Below, piece after piece: positions 10,478 to 19,538 of a stretch of DNA of 64,000 nucleotides (position 1 is its first letter; every line of letters begins with the position of its first letter). The stretch is taken from assembly GCF_004359985.1 (NCBI RefSeq), contig NZ_SMRO01000004.1, positions 248,001 through 312,000 on the forward strand, in the 5' to 3' direction. The position numbers and the translations under genes were made by a program. This stretch comes from Paraburkholderia flava. GTDB taxonomy: Bacteria; Pseudomonadota; Gammaproteobacteria; Burkholderiales; Burkholderiaceae. A model generated the notes under the pieces. It saw only the letters and a list, made by a program, of their open reading frames with translations, searched no databases and was not told the origin of the DNA.

Positions 10478-11537
10478 CGGAATGGGTTTCGAGTCGATCG
10501 ATGTAAGCGCGCCGCGTCCGCGTCATGGCGGCAATCTGCACGAGGCGGCGCGCACGTACGGCATTCCGTACGATGCGTGGCTCGATCTGTCGACCGGGAT
10601 CAATCCGCACGGGTATCCGGTGCCGCCTGTTCCGGCCGATGCGTGGCGTCGGCTGCCGGATGACGGCGACGGTTTTGCGGCGTGCGCGGCGGCGTACTAC
10701 GGTGTGCCCGATCCTTTGTGCGTGTTGCCGGTCGCGGGCAGTCAGGCGGCGATCCGCGCACTGCCGACGCTGCTGCGGCCCGCGACGGTCGGCATCGCGT
10801 CGCTCACGTACAGCGAGTACGCGCCGGCGTTCGTGCGTGCGGGGCATCGCGTGGCTGTGCTCGACGTTAGTGGCGATACACTGCCCGATGCTCTGACGCA
10901 TGTGGTCGTCGTCAACCCGAACAATCCGACTGCGACGCGTGTCGATTCAGGTCGCCTGCTGCGCTGGCATGCGCAACTCGCCGCGCGCGATGGGACGCTG
11001 ATCGTCGATGAGGCGTTTGCCGATGCGTATGTCGATGCATCACGATCCGTGTCGCTCGCGGCGCATGCGGGAGCGCCGGGGCTTGTCGTGTTGCGTTCGC
11101 CCGGCAAGTTCTTCGGGCTCGCGGGTGTACGTGCGGGGTTCGTGCTCGGCGTCCCCGCATTGCTCCACGCGTTGCACGACATGCTGGGCGCGTGGACGGT
11201 TAGCGGGCCGGCACGTCACGCGGTTGCCGCCGCGTTCGCCGATCATCACTGGCAGCAGCAGATGCGTGTGCAGCTCGCCGATGACAGCGCGCGACTTGTG
11301 CAGTTGCTGCACGAACAGCCTCTCTCAACGCACGCGACTCCACTCTTCGCATGGACCGACGATCCGCGCGCGCCCTCATTGCATCGCGCGCTCGCGGAGC
11401 GCGGCGTCTGGACACGGCTGTTCGCGCAGCCGGCCAGCGTGCGCTTCGGCTTGCCCGCGACGGAAGCGGAGTGGCAGCGCTTCGAACATGCGTTGCGCGA
11501 GAGCGTCGCTGCGATCGATACATCACAACGTGGTTGA
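10470..11537 (+). CDS. cobD: Threonine-phosphate decarboxylase (L-threonine-O-3-phosphate, PLP enzyme)
   Basis: A 355-residue class-I-fold PLP enzyme that makes aminopropanol phosphate, the linker used by CbiB. Motifs are LDLSTGINPHGYPVP near the N-terminus, VVVNPNNPTATR, DEAFADAY, and the PLP lysine in RSPGKFFGLAGVRAGF. The start at 10470 overlaps cbiB; an in-frame ATG four codons later is equally possible. The third positions are somewhat richer in T and G than in neighbouring genes. Confidence 0.92.
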   Translation: MGDGMGFESIDVSAPRPRHGGNLHEAARTYGIPYDAWLDLSTGINPHGYPVPPVPADAWRRLPDDGDGFAACAAAYYGVPDPLCVLPVAGSQAAIRALPTLLRPATVGIASLTYSEYAPAFVRAGHRVAVLDVSGDTLPDALTHVVVVNPNNPTATRVDSGRLLRWHAQLAARDGTLIVDEAFADAYVDASRSVSLAAHAGAPGLVVLRSPGKFFGLAGVRAGFVLGVPALLHALHDMLGAWTVSGPARHAVAAAFADHHWQQQMRVQLADDSARLVQLLHEQPLSTHATPLFAWTDDPRAPSLHRALAERGVWTRLFAQPASVRFGLPATEAEWQRFEHALRESVAAIDTSQRG

Positions 11538-11562
11538 CCCGATCGTGCGCTCACCTACTTCC

Positions 11563-12540
11563 ATGATCCGATCTCTTCGTTTAGTTGCCTGCTTCAGTGT
11601 GCTGTCCGCTGTGCGCGTCATTGCTCGATACGCAATCACCACACTCGCCTGCACCACGCTGGTCGCTGCGTTCACCGCGTCAGCCCAGGCCGCCCCCATC
11701 ACCGTCACCGACGACACCGGCGCCACCGTCACACTCGACGCCCCCGCTCAACGCGTAATCAGCCTCGCGCCGCACGTGACCGAACTGCTGTACGCAGCCG
11801 GCGGCGGCGCGAAGCTGGTCGGCACGGTCACGTACAGCGATTACCCGCCGGCCGCGCAGCAGGTGCCGCGCGTCGGCGACAACAAGGCGCTCGATCTCGA
11901 ACGGATCGTCGCGTTGAAGCCGGATCTGATCGTCGTATGGCGGCACGGCAATGCGCAGCGTCAGCTCGACCGGCTGCGCGATCTGCATATTCCGCTCTAC
12001 TTCAGCGAGCCGCGTCATCTCGACGATATCGCCGTCACGCTGACGAAGCTCGGTCGGCTGCTCGATACATCGACGACTGCCGATGCCGCCGCCGATACGT
12101 TCCGCCGCGACATCGCGACGCTACGTGCGCGTTATTCGACGCGAGCGCCAGTCGGTGTGTTCTATCAGGTGTGGGACAAGCCGCTGATGACGCTCAACGG
12201 CACGCACATGATCAGCGACGTGATCGCGCTGTGCGGCGGCCGCAACGTGTTCGCTCAACTGGAACCTCTGGTGCCGACGGTATCGACCGAAGCGGTGCTG
12301 GCCGCGAACCCCGAGGCGATTGTCACTGCATCGCCTGGCGCGACCGCGCCTGATCGTCCGCTGCCGCAACTCGACACATGGCGCGCATGGCCAGCGCTGA
12401 CGGCAGTCGCACGTGGCAACCTGTTCGCGATCGACGGCGATCTGATCAACCGGCCTGCACCGCGTATTGCGCAGGGTGCCGCGCAGTTGTGTGAGGATCT
12501 GGAGACTGCGCGTTCGCGGCGGCCTGCTAACGTGCGTTGA
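11563..12540 (+). CDS. btuF: Cobalamin ABC transporter periplasmic binding protein
   Basis: A 325-residue class III solute-binding protein. A long N-terminal hydrophobic region with a likely cut after TASAQA (about residue 45) is followed by ITVTDDTGATVTLDAPAQRVISLAPHVTELLYAAG, the standard BtuF/FepB start (given here in parts of a longer stretch). The body has LERIVALKPDLIVVW and a C-terminal lobe. A GTG at 11530 overlapping the cobD stop would add 11 residues. It is the only transport gene in the plus operon; its presumed partners btuC and btuD are in the convergent minus operon. Confidence 0.88.
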   Translation: MIRSLRLVACFSVLSAVRVIARYAITTLACTTLVAAFTASAQAAPITVTDDTGATVTLDAPAQRVISLAPHVTELLYAAGGGAKLVGTVTYSDYPPAAQQVPRVGDNKALDLERIVALKPDLIVVWRHGNAQRQLDRLRDLHIPLYFSEPRHLDDIAVTLTKLGRLLDTSTTADAAADTFRRDIATLRARYSTRAPVGVFYQVWDKPLMTLNGTHMISDVIALCGGRNVFAQLEPLVPTVSTEAVLAANPEAIVTASPGATAPDRPLPQLDTWRAWPALTAVARGNLFAIDGDLINRPAPRIAQGAAQLCEDLETARSRRPANVR

Positions 12541-12567
12541 AGTCGAAGGTGTCCGGCTTACGAAGCC

Positions 12568-13173
12568 TCACGCATTCCAGCGCACAAGCGTCCACTGCCC
12601 GCTCACGTCATCGCGCCGCAACCACACAAGCGCCGCCAGATCGAGCGACCAGCGCACGCAATGCTCGACCGGCAGACCAAGCGTCAGCGCCGCGAGCACG
12701 CGCATCACACCCGCATGCGTGACGACGCACACAGGACCCCGAGCAGACGATGCTCCGTCAGCAGCACACACATCGTCGAGCCATGACTGCACACGCGTCG
12801 TAAACTGCGCGACGCTCTCGCCACCATGCGGCCGGGCGTGCGTAAAATCTGCCGCCCATGCATCGAGTTGCGCGCGATCGAGCGCGTCCCAGCGCTGCAT
12901 CTCCCAGGCACCGAAATCCATCTCGACGAGTCGCGGATCGCTGCGGCACGTTGTACCCATGTTCGTCGTCCACGCTTGCGCCACCGACAGACACCGCACA
13001 AGCGGACTCGTCAGCACAACGCGCGGCGGCGAGTCCACGCGCCACATGGCAAGACGCTGCGCGAGCGCAGCAGCGCCATCGGCTGCACTACCCGCAAGTG
13101 CAACGTCACTGCGGCCATAGCACACGCCCGCTTCAACAGCGACAGCCGGATGACGGATCAGGACGAGATCCAT
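12568..13173 (-). CDS. cobC: Histidine phosphatase, probable alpha-ribazole-5'-phosphate phosphatase
   Basis: A 201-residue histidine-phosphatase-superfamily protein. The N-terminal phospho-acceptor motif is LIRHPAV (RHP in place of RHG, which is usual in CobC), followed by CYGRSDVAL, LVEMDFGAWE, PHGGES and VVTHAGVMRVL with the second catalytic His. It dephosphorylates alpha-ribazole phosphate or the cobalamin-5'-phosphate product. It overlaps the end of cobS by 16 bases and is the last gene of the riboswitch operon. The stop faces the btuF stop 27 bases away with no evident terminator. Confidence 0.88.
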   Translation of the reverse strand: MDLVLIRHPAVAVEAGVCYGRSDVALAGSAADGAAALAQRLAMWRVDSPPRVVLTSPLVRCLSVAQAWTTNMGTTCRSDPRLVEMDFGAWEMQRWDALDRAQLDAWAADFTHARPHGGESVAQFTTRVQSWLDDVCAADGASSARGPVCVVTHAGVMRVLAALTLGLPVEHCVRWSLDLAALVWLRRDDVSGQWTLVRWNA

Positions 13174-13916
13174 GCGAGCCCGGTGAGGTAGATCGCGAGT
13201 TCGAAAATCTGCTGCGCGAAGCCGAGACAATCGCCGGTATAACCGCCGATCCGGCGCACGAAATAGCGGCCCAACGCGATGCGCAGCACGATCAGCACAA
13301 CCAGTGCAACAACACCCGCGCGCCAGTCCGGCCACAACAACCACGGCACACCGAACACGATCGCAAACACGAACGCACCCACATTCATTCGCTGCGCAAC
13401 CGGCTTCGCCTTGCCTTCTGCGCGCACGTAGTCGAGCGTCGTCAGATAGCTGATCGCAAACGTGCGGCTCGCCGCATGTGCGGCGATCATCAGCCACGCG
13501 GCACGCATCGGCGGCAGTGCGGCGAGAATCTGCCACTTCAACGCGAGCGCGACGACCAGCGCGATTGCGCCGAACGCGCCGATCCGCGAGTCGTGCATGA
13601 TCCGCAGCACATCGTCGCGTGTGTAGCCGCCACCGAATGCATCGCAGGAATCGGCGAGACCGTCTTCGTGGAACGCCCCGGTGACGGCAAGCGTCGCGGC
13701 CATCGACAGCAGCACCGCGACACCCGCCGGAAAGAACCTCAGCGACGCGAGATAGACGAGCGCGCCGAGCGCGCCGACCATCGCACCGACCAACGGAAAA
13801 TAACGCGCCGCCGCGTTCAGATAGTGCGGCTCATAGCCGACCCAACGCGGCACCGGCACCCGCGTGAAATAGCCGAGCGCGGTGAAGAAGTAGCGCAGTT
13901 CGGTCAGTGGGTTCAC
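13158..13916 (-). CDS. cobS: Adenosylcobinamide-GDP ribazoletransferase (cobalamin synthase)
   Basis: A 252-residue polytopic membrane protein that joins adenosylcobinamide-GDP and alpha-ribazole. The family signature HEDGLADSCDAFGGGYTR, with the Mg-binding Asp residues, is near residues 82-99. About six hydrophobic helices follow. The GTG start is chosen because translation from it gives the standard N-terminus (MNPLTELRYFFTALGYFTRVP) and because the cobT stop is 18 bases upstream. Confidence 0.93.
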   Translation of the reverse strand: MNPLTELRYFFTALGYFTRVPVPRWVGYEPHYLNAAARYFPLVGAMVGALGALVYLASLRFFPAGVAVLLSMAATLAVTGAFHEDGLADSCDAFGGGYTRDDVLRIMHDSRIGAFGAIALVVALALKWQILAALPPMRAAWLMIAAHAASRTFAISYLTTLDYVRAEGKAKPVAQRMNVGAFVFAIVFGVPWLLWPDWRAGVVALVVLIVLRIALGRYFVRRIGGYTGDCLGFAQQIFELAIYLTGLAWISS

Positions 13917-13933
13917 GTGAGCGTCGCCGGGTC

Positions 13934-14989
13934 TCACGCTTGCCGGTTCGCCACGCCGGCCGATTCGAAGCTCGCCATCTCGTTGACGAACCCCACAGCC
14001 GCGCGCAGCAGCGGCACCGCGAGCGCAGCACCGGTACCTTCGCCGAGCCGCATGTCGAGCGACAGCAGCGGCAGCGCACCGAAGTGATCGAGCATGCGAC
14101 GGTGCCCCGCTTCGTTCGACGCATGCGCAAACACGCAGTACTCGCGCACACCGGGCGCGAGCGCATCGGCGACGAGCAGCGCGGCCGTCGCGATGAAACC
14201 GTCGACCAGCACGACCATCCGCGCCTCGGCGGCCGCGATGTACGCGCCCGTCATCATCGCGATCTCGAAGCCGCCGAACGTCGCGAGCACGTCGAACGGA
14301 TGCACGACATCTGGGTGGCGCTCGAGCGCCGATGCGAGCACGTTTCGTTTCTTCGCGAGACCCGCGTTGTCGAGGCCGGTGCCGCGACCGACGCACTCGT
14401 CGATCGGCACGTTACACAGCCGGCTCATCATGCACGCCGCCGCCGACGTGTTCGCAATGCCCATCTCGCCGAAGCCGATCACGTTCGTGCCGAGCGCCGC
14501 GTGATGACGCACGCGCTCGATGCCCGCGTGGATCGCCGCTAGCGTTTCGTCGCGCGTCATCGCGGGTTCGTGCGCGAAGTTGCGCGTGCCGCTCCCGACC
14601 GGAATATCGACGAGACCGGTCGTGTCCGCGAGCGGCGTCGCGATGCCCGCGTTGACGATTTCGAGCGTCAGGTCCGCGACGCGGCTGAACGCATTGATCG
14701 CCGCACCGCCCGCGAGAAAGTTCGCGACCATCTGTGCGGTTACGGCCTGCGGATACGGGCTCACGCCTTCGGCTGCGACGCCGTGGTCGCCGGCGAACAC
14801 GATCATTGCCGCGCGATGCACCGTCGGTTGCGTGGTGTTCTGGATCAGGCCGATCTGACGCGCGAGCGTTTCAAGACGACCGAGGCTGCCGGGCGGCTTG
14901 GTCTTGTTGTCGATCAGGTGTTGCAGATCGCCGCGCAGCGACGGATCGAGCGGCGCGATGGAAGGCAGAGCGAAAGGCGATTGGGTCAT
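13934..14989 (-). CDS. cobT: Nicotinate-nucleotide-dimethylbenzimidazole phosphoribosyltransferase
   Basis: A 351-residue CobT, which makes alpha-ribazole phosphate from nicotinate mononucleotide and the lower-ligand base. Motifs are NKTKPPGSLGRLE (residues about 28-40), VFAGDHGVAAEGVSPYP, GRGTGLD, and near the C-terminus MRLGEGTGAALA with the catalytic Glu. It starts 45 bases after the btuD stop and is followed closely by cobS and cobC, so the nucleotide-loop branch is grouped at the end of the uptake operon. Confidence 0.95.
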   Translation of the reverse strand: MTQSPFALPSIAPLDPSLRGDLQHLIDNKTKPPGSLGRLETLARQIGLIQNTTQPTVHRAAMIVFAGDHGVAAEGVSPYPQAVTAQMVANFLAGGAAINAFSRVADLTLEIVNAGIATPLADTTGLVDIPVGSGTRNFAHEPAMTRDETLAAIHAGIERVRHHAALGTNVIGFGEMGIANTSAAACMMSRLCNVPIDECVGRGTGLDNAGLAKKRNVLASALERHPDVVHPFDVLATFGGFEIAMMTGAYIAAAEARMVVLVDGFIATAALLVADALAPGVREYCVFAHASNEAGHRRMLDHFGALPLLSLDMRLGEGTGAALAVPLLRAAVGFVNEMASFESAGVANRQA

Positions 14990-15033
14990 TGTTGTCTGGA
15001 GGATGAAAGCGGGTTTGCGTCTTATGCTACGGC

Positions 15034-15831
15034 TTATGTCGGATGACGGGACTGTAGCGCGGGAATCAGCGCTTCGTGTTCGCCGTCGCGAATCAAGATC
15101 AGCGGATAGCCGAACGCACGGCTCGCGCGTTCCGGCGTCAGCACGTCGCGTGCGGCGCCGGCATACGCACCGCCCTGCCCGTCGAGCAGCAGCGCGTGAG
15201 TCGCGAAACGGCGTCCGAGGTTCAGGTCGTGACATGAGAACACGACGGTACGCGACGACCCGCGCACCCATGTCGTGAGCGCTTCGAGACATTCGATCTG
15301 GTGATGCAGATCGAGATGCGACAGCGGTTCGTCGAGCAGCAGCAGCGGCGCCGCCTGACACAGCACGGCGGCCAGCGCGACGCGCTGCCGTTCGCCGCCG
15401 GACAGCGACAGCACATCGCGCGCAGCGAATGCACTGAGGCCGAGCGTCGCGAGCGCGGCATGCGCGGCGTCGATGTCTTCGTCGCGCTCCCAACCCCACC
15501 CGGTGAGATGCGGAAAGCGGTTCAGTAGCACGATATCGAGCACGCTCGCGCTGAACGCGTCGTGCACGCTTTGCGGCATCAACGCGCGTCGTTGCGCGAG
15601 CGTCGCCGCGGGCCAGCGTGTGAGCGTCGTGCCGTCGAGTTCGATGTGGCCTGCCGCCGGTCGCGCGAGTCCCGCGAGTACGGAGATCAGCGTCGTCTTG
15701 CCCGCGCCGTTCGGGCCGGCGATGCACCACACCTCGCCGGGACCGAAGCGCTGCGTGAAGCCGTCGAGCAGCACGCGATCGCCGACACGCAGCGTGAGCG
15801 CGTGTGCTTCAAGCGCATGCGTGCGCGTCAT
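15034..15831 (-). CDS. btuD: Cobalamin ABC transporter ATP-binding protein
   Basis: A 265-residue ABC ATPase of the iron-siderophore/B12 class. Walker A is GPNGAGKTT, the signature is LSLSGGERQRVALAAVL, Walker B is LLLLDEPLSHLDL, and the switch His is in VFSCHDLNLG. Its ATG overlaps the end of btuC by 4 bases. It energises vitamin B12 (or cobinamide) uptake across the inner membrane with BtuC and BtuF. Confidence 0.9.
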   Translation of the reverse strand: MTRTHALEAHALTLRVGDRVLLDGFTQRFGPGEVWCIAGPNGAGKTTLISVLAGLARPAAGHIELDGTTLTRWPAATLAQRRALMPQSVHDAFSASVLDIVLLNRFPHLTGWGWERDEDIDAAHAALATLGLSAFAARDVLSLSGGERQRVALAAVLCQAAPLLLLDEPLSHLDLHHQIECLEALTTWVRGSSRTVVFSCHDLNLGRRFATHALLLDGQGGAYAGAARDVLTPERASRAFGYPLILIRDGEHEALIPALQSRHPT

Positions 15832-16865
15832 CGCGACCGCCTGTGCAGCAGCATCCACAGAAACACCGGCACGCCAGCGAGCGCGGTAATCACACCGACC
15901 GGCAGTTGCGCGGGCGCTATCACGGTACGCGCGACGAGGTCGGCGCCCATCACCGCGACGCCACCGCCGAGTGCTGCTGCGGGCAACAGCATCCGCTGAT
16001 CGTTGCCGAACGCGAGCCGCACCATATGCGGCACAACGAGCCCGACGAAACCGATCGTGCCGCCCGTGGTCACCGCAGCTGCAGCCGCGAGCGACGCGAT
16101 GAGATAGATGCGCAGCCGCAGCGGCACGACCGCGACGCCCAGCGCCTGGGCGGCCGCATCGCCGCGCAGCAGTACGTTCAGTTGCGGCGCAGCCGGCACG
16201 ATGACGAGTACCGCAACCGCGAGGGCGGCGAGCGAGGTCCATGGCATGCCGTCGCCGTTCAGGTCACCGGTCAGCCAGAACAGTATCCCGCGCAGCCGAT
16301 TCTCCGGCGCAACCGTGAGCAGCAGCGTGATCACCGCGCCCCAACCGGCCGCGACCACTGCGCCGGTCAGCAGCAGACGCGGCGACGTGTCCTGCGGCTC
16401 ACCACGCCACAGTTCGCGACGCGCGAGTCCCAGCACGAGCAGGATCGACACGAACGCACCGGCGAACGCACTTGCATCGACGAGCCACCACGCGCAACCA
16501 GCAATCATTGCGACGAGTGCGAAACTCGCCGCGCCTCCCGACACGCCGAGCACATACGGCTCCGCAAGCGGATTGCGCAGCAGCACTTGCAGCAGCGCCC
16601 CGCCGAGCGCGAGCAACGCACCGCACGCGAACCCTGCGAGCGCACGCGGCAAACGCAGCGAACGGACGATCTCGATTGCAAGATCGTCCGATGCGCCGTG
16701 TGCCGGCAGCAACGCCGAGAACACGTGCGCGGGCGGCACCGGCACGCTGCCGAGCGACAGCGACGCGACGAACACCAGCACGCCGAGCAACACGAGCGCG
16801 CACCAGATCGCCGTCGCACGCGATGCGCTCATGCGCGGCAAGCCGCGTGACGCGACGCGGTTCAT
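15828..16865 (-). CDS. btuC: Cobalamin ABC transporter permease (FecCD family)
   Basis: A 345-residue permease with about ten membrane helices. Family motifs are LRLPRALAGFACGALLALGGALLQ, RNPLAEPYVLGVSGGAA and the late GFVGLVVPHMVRL, which forms the contact with the ATPase (coupling helix). The start MNRVASRGL is 27 bases from the btuB stop. A second Met at codon 12 is possible. It partners the adjacent BtuD and probably the BtuF made from the convergent operon. Confidence 0.9.
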   Translation of the reverse strand: MNRVASRGLPRMSASRATAIWCALVLLGVLVFVASLSLGSVPVPPAHVFSALLPAHGASDDLAIEIVRSLRLPRALAGFACGALLALGGALLQVLLRNPLAEPYVLGVSGGAASFALVAMIAGCAWWLVDASAFAGAFVSILLVLGLARRELWRGEPQDTSPRLLLTGAVVAAGWGAVITLLLTVAPENRLRGILFWLTGDLNGDGMPWTSLAALAVAVLVIVPAAPQLNVLLRGDAAAQALGVAVVPLRLRIYLIASLAAAAAVTTGGTIGFVGLVVPHMVRLAFGNDQRMLLPAAALGGGVAVMGADLVARTVIAPAQLPVGVITALAGVPVFLWMLLHRRSR

Positions 16866-16892
16866 CCGCGCGTCCTCACGTGCGGGCGCGCA

Positions 16893-18926
16893 TCACTGCT
16901 GCTGCCAGCCGACCGTGATGAACGCACTGCGTCGCGGCGAGTTGTACGTGTAGGCCGTTTCATAGTCCCGGTTGAAGAGGTTCTGGATCTGCGCGGAGAC
17001 GTACCACGCCTTCGTGATGTTGTAGCGCGCGGACAGGTTCAGGAGACCGTAGCCCGACAGCGGCGTGCCGCTGTCGTTGCGCTCTCCGCTGACGATCCAC
17101 TCGCCGCCGACACGCCACGCATCGATCGACCGGTTCGCCGTGAACGAAGCGAAATGACGCGCGCGACGGACGAGATCGGTGTCGGCGTCTTCGTCGACCG
17201 GATTCTGCACCGTCAGCGACGCGCGCACATCGGTCTTTCCAACGTGCCCGCTCCACGAGCCTTCGACGCCCTGCACCTTCGCATGGCCGATGTTCTGCGC
17301 GACGTAGATGCCGGGGATCGTCTGCACGTAGTCGATCAGGTTCGAGTAGCGCGTCTGGAATGCGGTGACGCGGATCACGCCGAGTGCATCCGATGCGTAT
17401 TGCAGCGCGCCTTCGACCGAGTGACTGCGCTCCGGCTGGATCAAAGGATTGCCGCTCACCGGGAAGTACAGGTCGTTGAAGGTCGGCGCGCGGAACGCAT
17501 CGGACAGGCTCGCGGTGGCCTTCCAGTGCGCATTGAAATCGTAGCCGTAGCCGAGATAGTAACTGTTCGCGCCGCCGAAATCGGAGTACTGGTCGCGCCG
17601 CAGATTCGCCTGGATCTGGCTCGCGCCGAAGCGGCCGGTATAGCCGATGAAGCCCGAGTTCACGTGACGGTCCGGTGCCGAGTATTCGTCCGAATCGAGC
17701 GACTGGTCGAGATGTTCGTAGCCGAGCTGGATCTTCTGGCCGGGTCCGAACGTGAAGTCGTTCTGCCACGTGTACTGGCGGTTGTCCGTGTTGAAGCGGT
17801 CGGTGTACACGCCGTTCAGCGCGTTCTGGCTGCGATCGTTGCCGGCCGCGACGACGAAGTGCGTGGTCCACCAGTCGGTCAGCTTGCCGTTCGCGAACGC
17901 GGACAACTGCTGGACCTTGCTGTACAGATTGTTGAGATCGGTTGGCAGGCCGTATGCGTTGTCGTAGCTGTCGTTGCCGTTCGACTGGAAGTAGCGCACG
18001 CCTGCGTCCCACTTGTCGTTGAAGCGATGACGCAGCGACGCCGAGATGCTCTCGTTCAGATAGCCGTTCGCGTTCGGATTCACGCCGGGCGCGAGCGCCG
18101 GATTCTGCGACGAAAATCCGTCGTCCTTCGAGCGCGCGAGCGAGATGCTGAACGTCGTGTTGCCGTCGTGATCGAGCGCGCCGTTCACGCCCGCCTGCTG
18201 CGTCTGCGTGTGATAGCTGCCGTAGCCGACCGAGAAGTCGAAACGCGGCGGATGATCGCCGCCGTTCTTCGTGAAGATCTGCACGACGCCGCCGATCGCG
18301 CCTGAGCCATACAACGCCGACACGTTGCCGTTCACCACTTCGACGTGATCGATCTGGTCGAGCGGAAGCTGCGACAGCTGCGCATTGCCGAGGCTCACCG
18401 AATCGACGCGCACACCGTCGATCAGCACCAGCGACTGCACCGACGACGCGCCGCGCAGGAACAGACTCGCCTGCGAACCGGGGCCGCCGTTGCGCACGAT
18501 CTGCGCGCCCGGTGCGAGTTGCAGCAGACCGGGGACATCCTGCGCGGTCGTATCGGCGATGTCCTGGCTGTCGAACAGCGTGGTCTGCGGGATGGTGTCC
18601 GCGAGCTTTTGCGGACTGCGGTCAGCGGTGACGACGATCGGCGATAGCGTGTGTGCGTCGGTGATGGAAGAAGCGGTAGAACTTGTGCTTGCCGCGACGG
18701 GCGTAGCGGTGCCCGAAGAAGCGGCGGCAGCCGTGCTTGCAACGGCAGGTGCAGCGGTGCCCGGAGACGTAACGACTGCAGTGGAAGACGACGCTGAAGC
18801 GACAGGCTGGGTGTCGCTTGAAGACGGCTCTTGTGTCTGCGGCGCGCTCTGTGCAAATGCCGTCAGCGGCGCATAGGCCGCTGCGGCCAGCGCAGCGAGT
18901 GCCGTGCGGGCGATCGGGGTGAACAT
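16893..18926 (-). CDS. btuB: TonB-dependent vitamin B12 receptor
   Basis: A 677-residue outer-membrane receptor. A signal peptide ends near TAFA (about residue 24). An unusual Ser/Ala/Thr-rich stretch of about 75 residues separates it from the TonB-box-like LSPIVVTADR. The plug follows (LFLRGASSVQSLVLIDGVRVD, VEVVNGNVSALYGSGAIGGVV), then a 22-strand-type barrel ending RRSAFITVGWQQQ, without the usual terminal Phe. The ATG at 18926 is preferred over longer in-frame starts because those would translate through the riboswitch. The riboswitch 122 bases upstream supports B12 as substrate. Confidence 0.9.
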   Translation of the reverse strand: MFTPIARTALAALAAAAYAPLTAFAQSAPQTQEPSSSDTQPVASASSSTAVVTSPGTAAPAVASTAAAASSGTATPVAASTSSTASSITDAHTLSPIVVTADRSPQKLADTIPQTTLFDSQDIADTTAQDVPGLLQLAPGAQIVRNGGPGSQASLFLRGASSVQSLVLIDGVRVDSVSLGNAQLSQLPLDQIDHVEVVNGNVSALYGSGAIGGVVQIFTKNGGDHPPRFDFSVGYGSYHTQTQQAGVNGALDHDGNTTFSISLARSKDDGFSSQNPALAPGVNPNANGYLNESISASLRHRFNDKWDAGVRYFQSNGNDSYDNAYGLPTDLNNLYSKVQQLSAFANGKLTDWWTTHFVVAAGNDRSQNALNGVYTDRFNTDNRQYTWQNDFTFGPGQKIQLGYEHLDQSLDSDEYSAPDRHVNSGFIGYTGRFGASQIQANLRRDQYSDFGGANSYYLGYGYDFNAHWKATASLSDAFRAPTFNDLYFPVSGNPLIQPERSHSVEGALQYASDALGVIRVTAFQTRYSNLIDYVQTIPGIYVAQNIGHAKVQGVEGSWSGHVGKTDVRASLTVQNPVDEDADTDLVRRARHFASFTANRSIDAWRVGGEWIVSGERNDSGTPLSGYGLLNLSARYNITKAWYVSAQIQNLFNRDYETAYTYNSPRRSAFITVGWQQQ

Positions 18927-19048
18927 CGACGGATTTCCTGTGGTAGCGTGCGCGGCCCGCTCCCCGCAGGCCGTTGCGTAACAGGGAACGGCAACCGCCG
19001 GCCGATGCTCGCCGGCACGTGCGCGACGGATGACGCTCCCCTCCCTCT

Positions 19049-19290
19049 GGCCGGTATCCGGGCTGGCGACACATCGACCCGCCTTCCCACGCATGAAGCG
19101 CAGTGGCACGATGCACATCGCGCGGCCTCGCTATGCGAAGGCCAGGAGATGCACATGAAGGGTCGACCTGCATGACGATGCGGTCGCTTACCGTTGCGGG
19201 GGCAGCACAGGTTGGCTCGGTCGGGCGGACTCCGCTCCCTGCTTCCCGTTTAACTGCACGCGATACGAAAATCGCGCGCGGGCACCAAGA
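19049..19290 (-). ncRNA. Cobalamin (adenosylcobalamin) riboswitch
   Basis: Read on the minus strand, the element starts with GGTGCC (complement of 19281-19286), continues with AACGGGAA, and then has the diagnostic B12 box GCTGCCCCCGCAACGGTAAG at 19206-19187, which continues to GCGAC at 19183. It ends with CAGCCCGGATACCGGCC near 19049, the typical 3' arm. The order and spacing fit the Cobalamin riboswitch class. It lies in the leader of btuB, whose ATG is 122 bases further on, so B12 should repress the whole btuB-btuC-btuD-cobT-cobS-cobC operon. Exact ends are estimated. The rest of the 612-base gap (19291-19538) holds the divergent promoter region of the zapB-like gene. Confidence 0.93.
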
Positions 19291-19464
19291 GTGCCGCAAG
19301 TGTAGCAGCGCACTCTGTGGCGTCAAGAAAGGGCGATCCCTGCTTCGCTGCACTCGCACAAGTGCATGCGTGCGCCGCATCGAAGGCATGCAAAAAACGC
19401 AGCGAAATCCCGCTGGAATCACATCGCGAAATTGCCGGATATGCGCAAAAAGCGATGCTGTTAC

Positions 19465-19479
19465 GTCTCGAAACGAGAC
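19465..19479. promoter_or_regulatory. Perfect 15-bp palindrome upstream of the zapB-like/zapA operon
   Basis: GTCTCGAAACGAGAC is an inverted repeat with 6-bp arms and a 3-base centre. It lies 30 bases upstream of a TAAAAT hexamer (19508-19513) that is a possible -10 box for the gene starting at 19539. It could be an operator; no regulator is identified. Confidence 0.4.
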
Positions 19480-19538
19480 ATTTATCGGAACGCCCGACAT
19501 TCCGCGCTAAAATGCCGTGTCTTTAGAGGACGCAGCAC

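Noticed and set aside
18927..19118. Longer N-terminus for BtuB starting at 19118
   Set aside because: It would translate through the cobalamin riboswitch; the ATG at 18926 gives a normal signal peptide.
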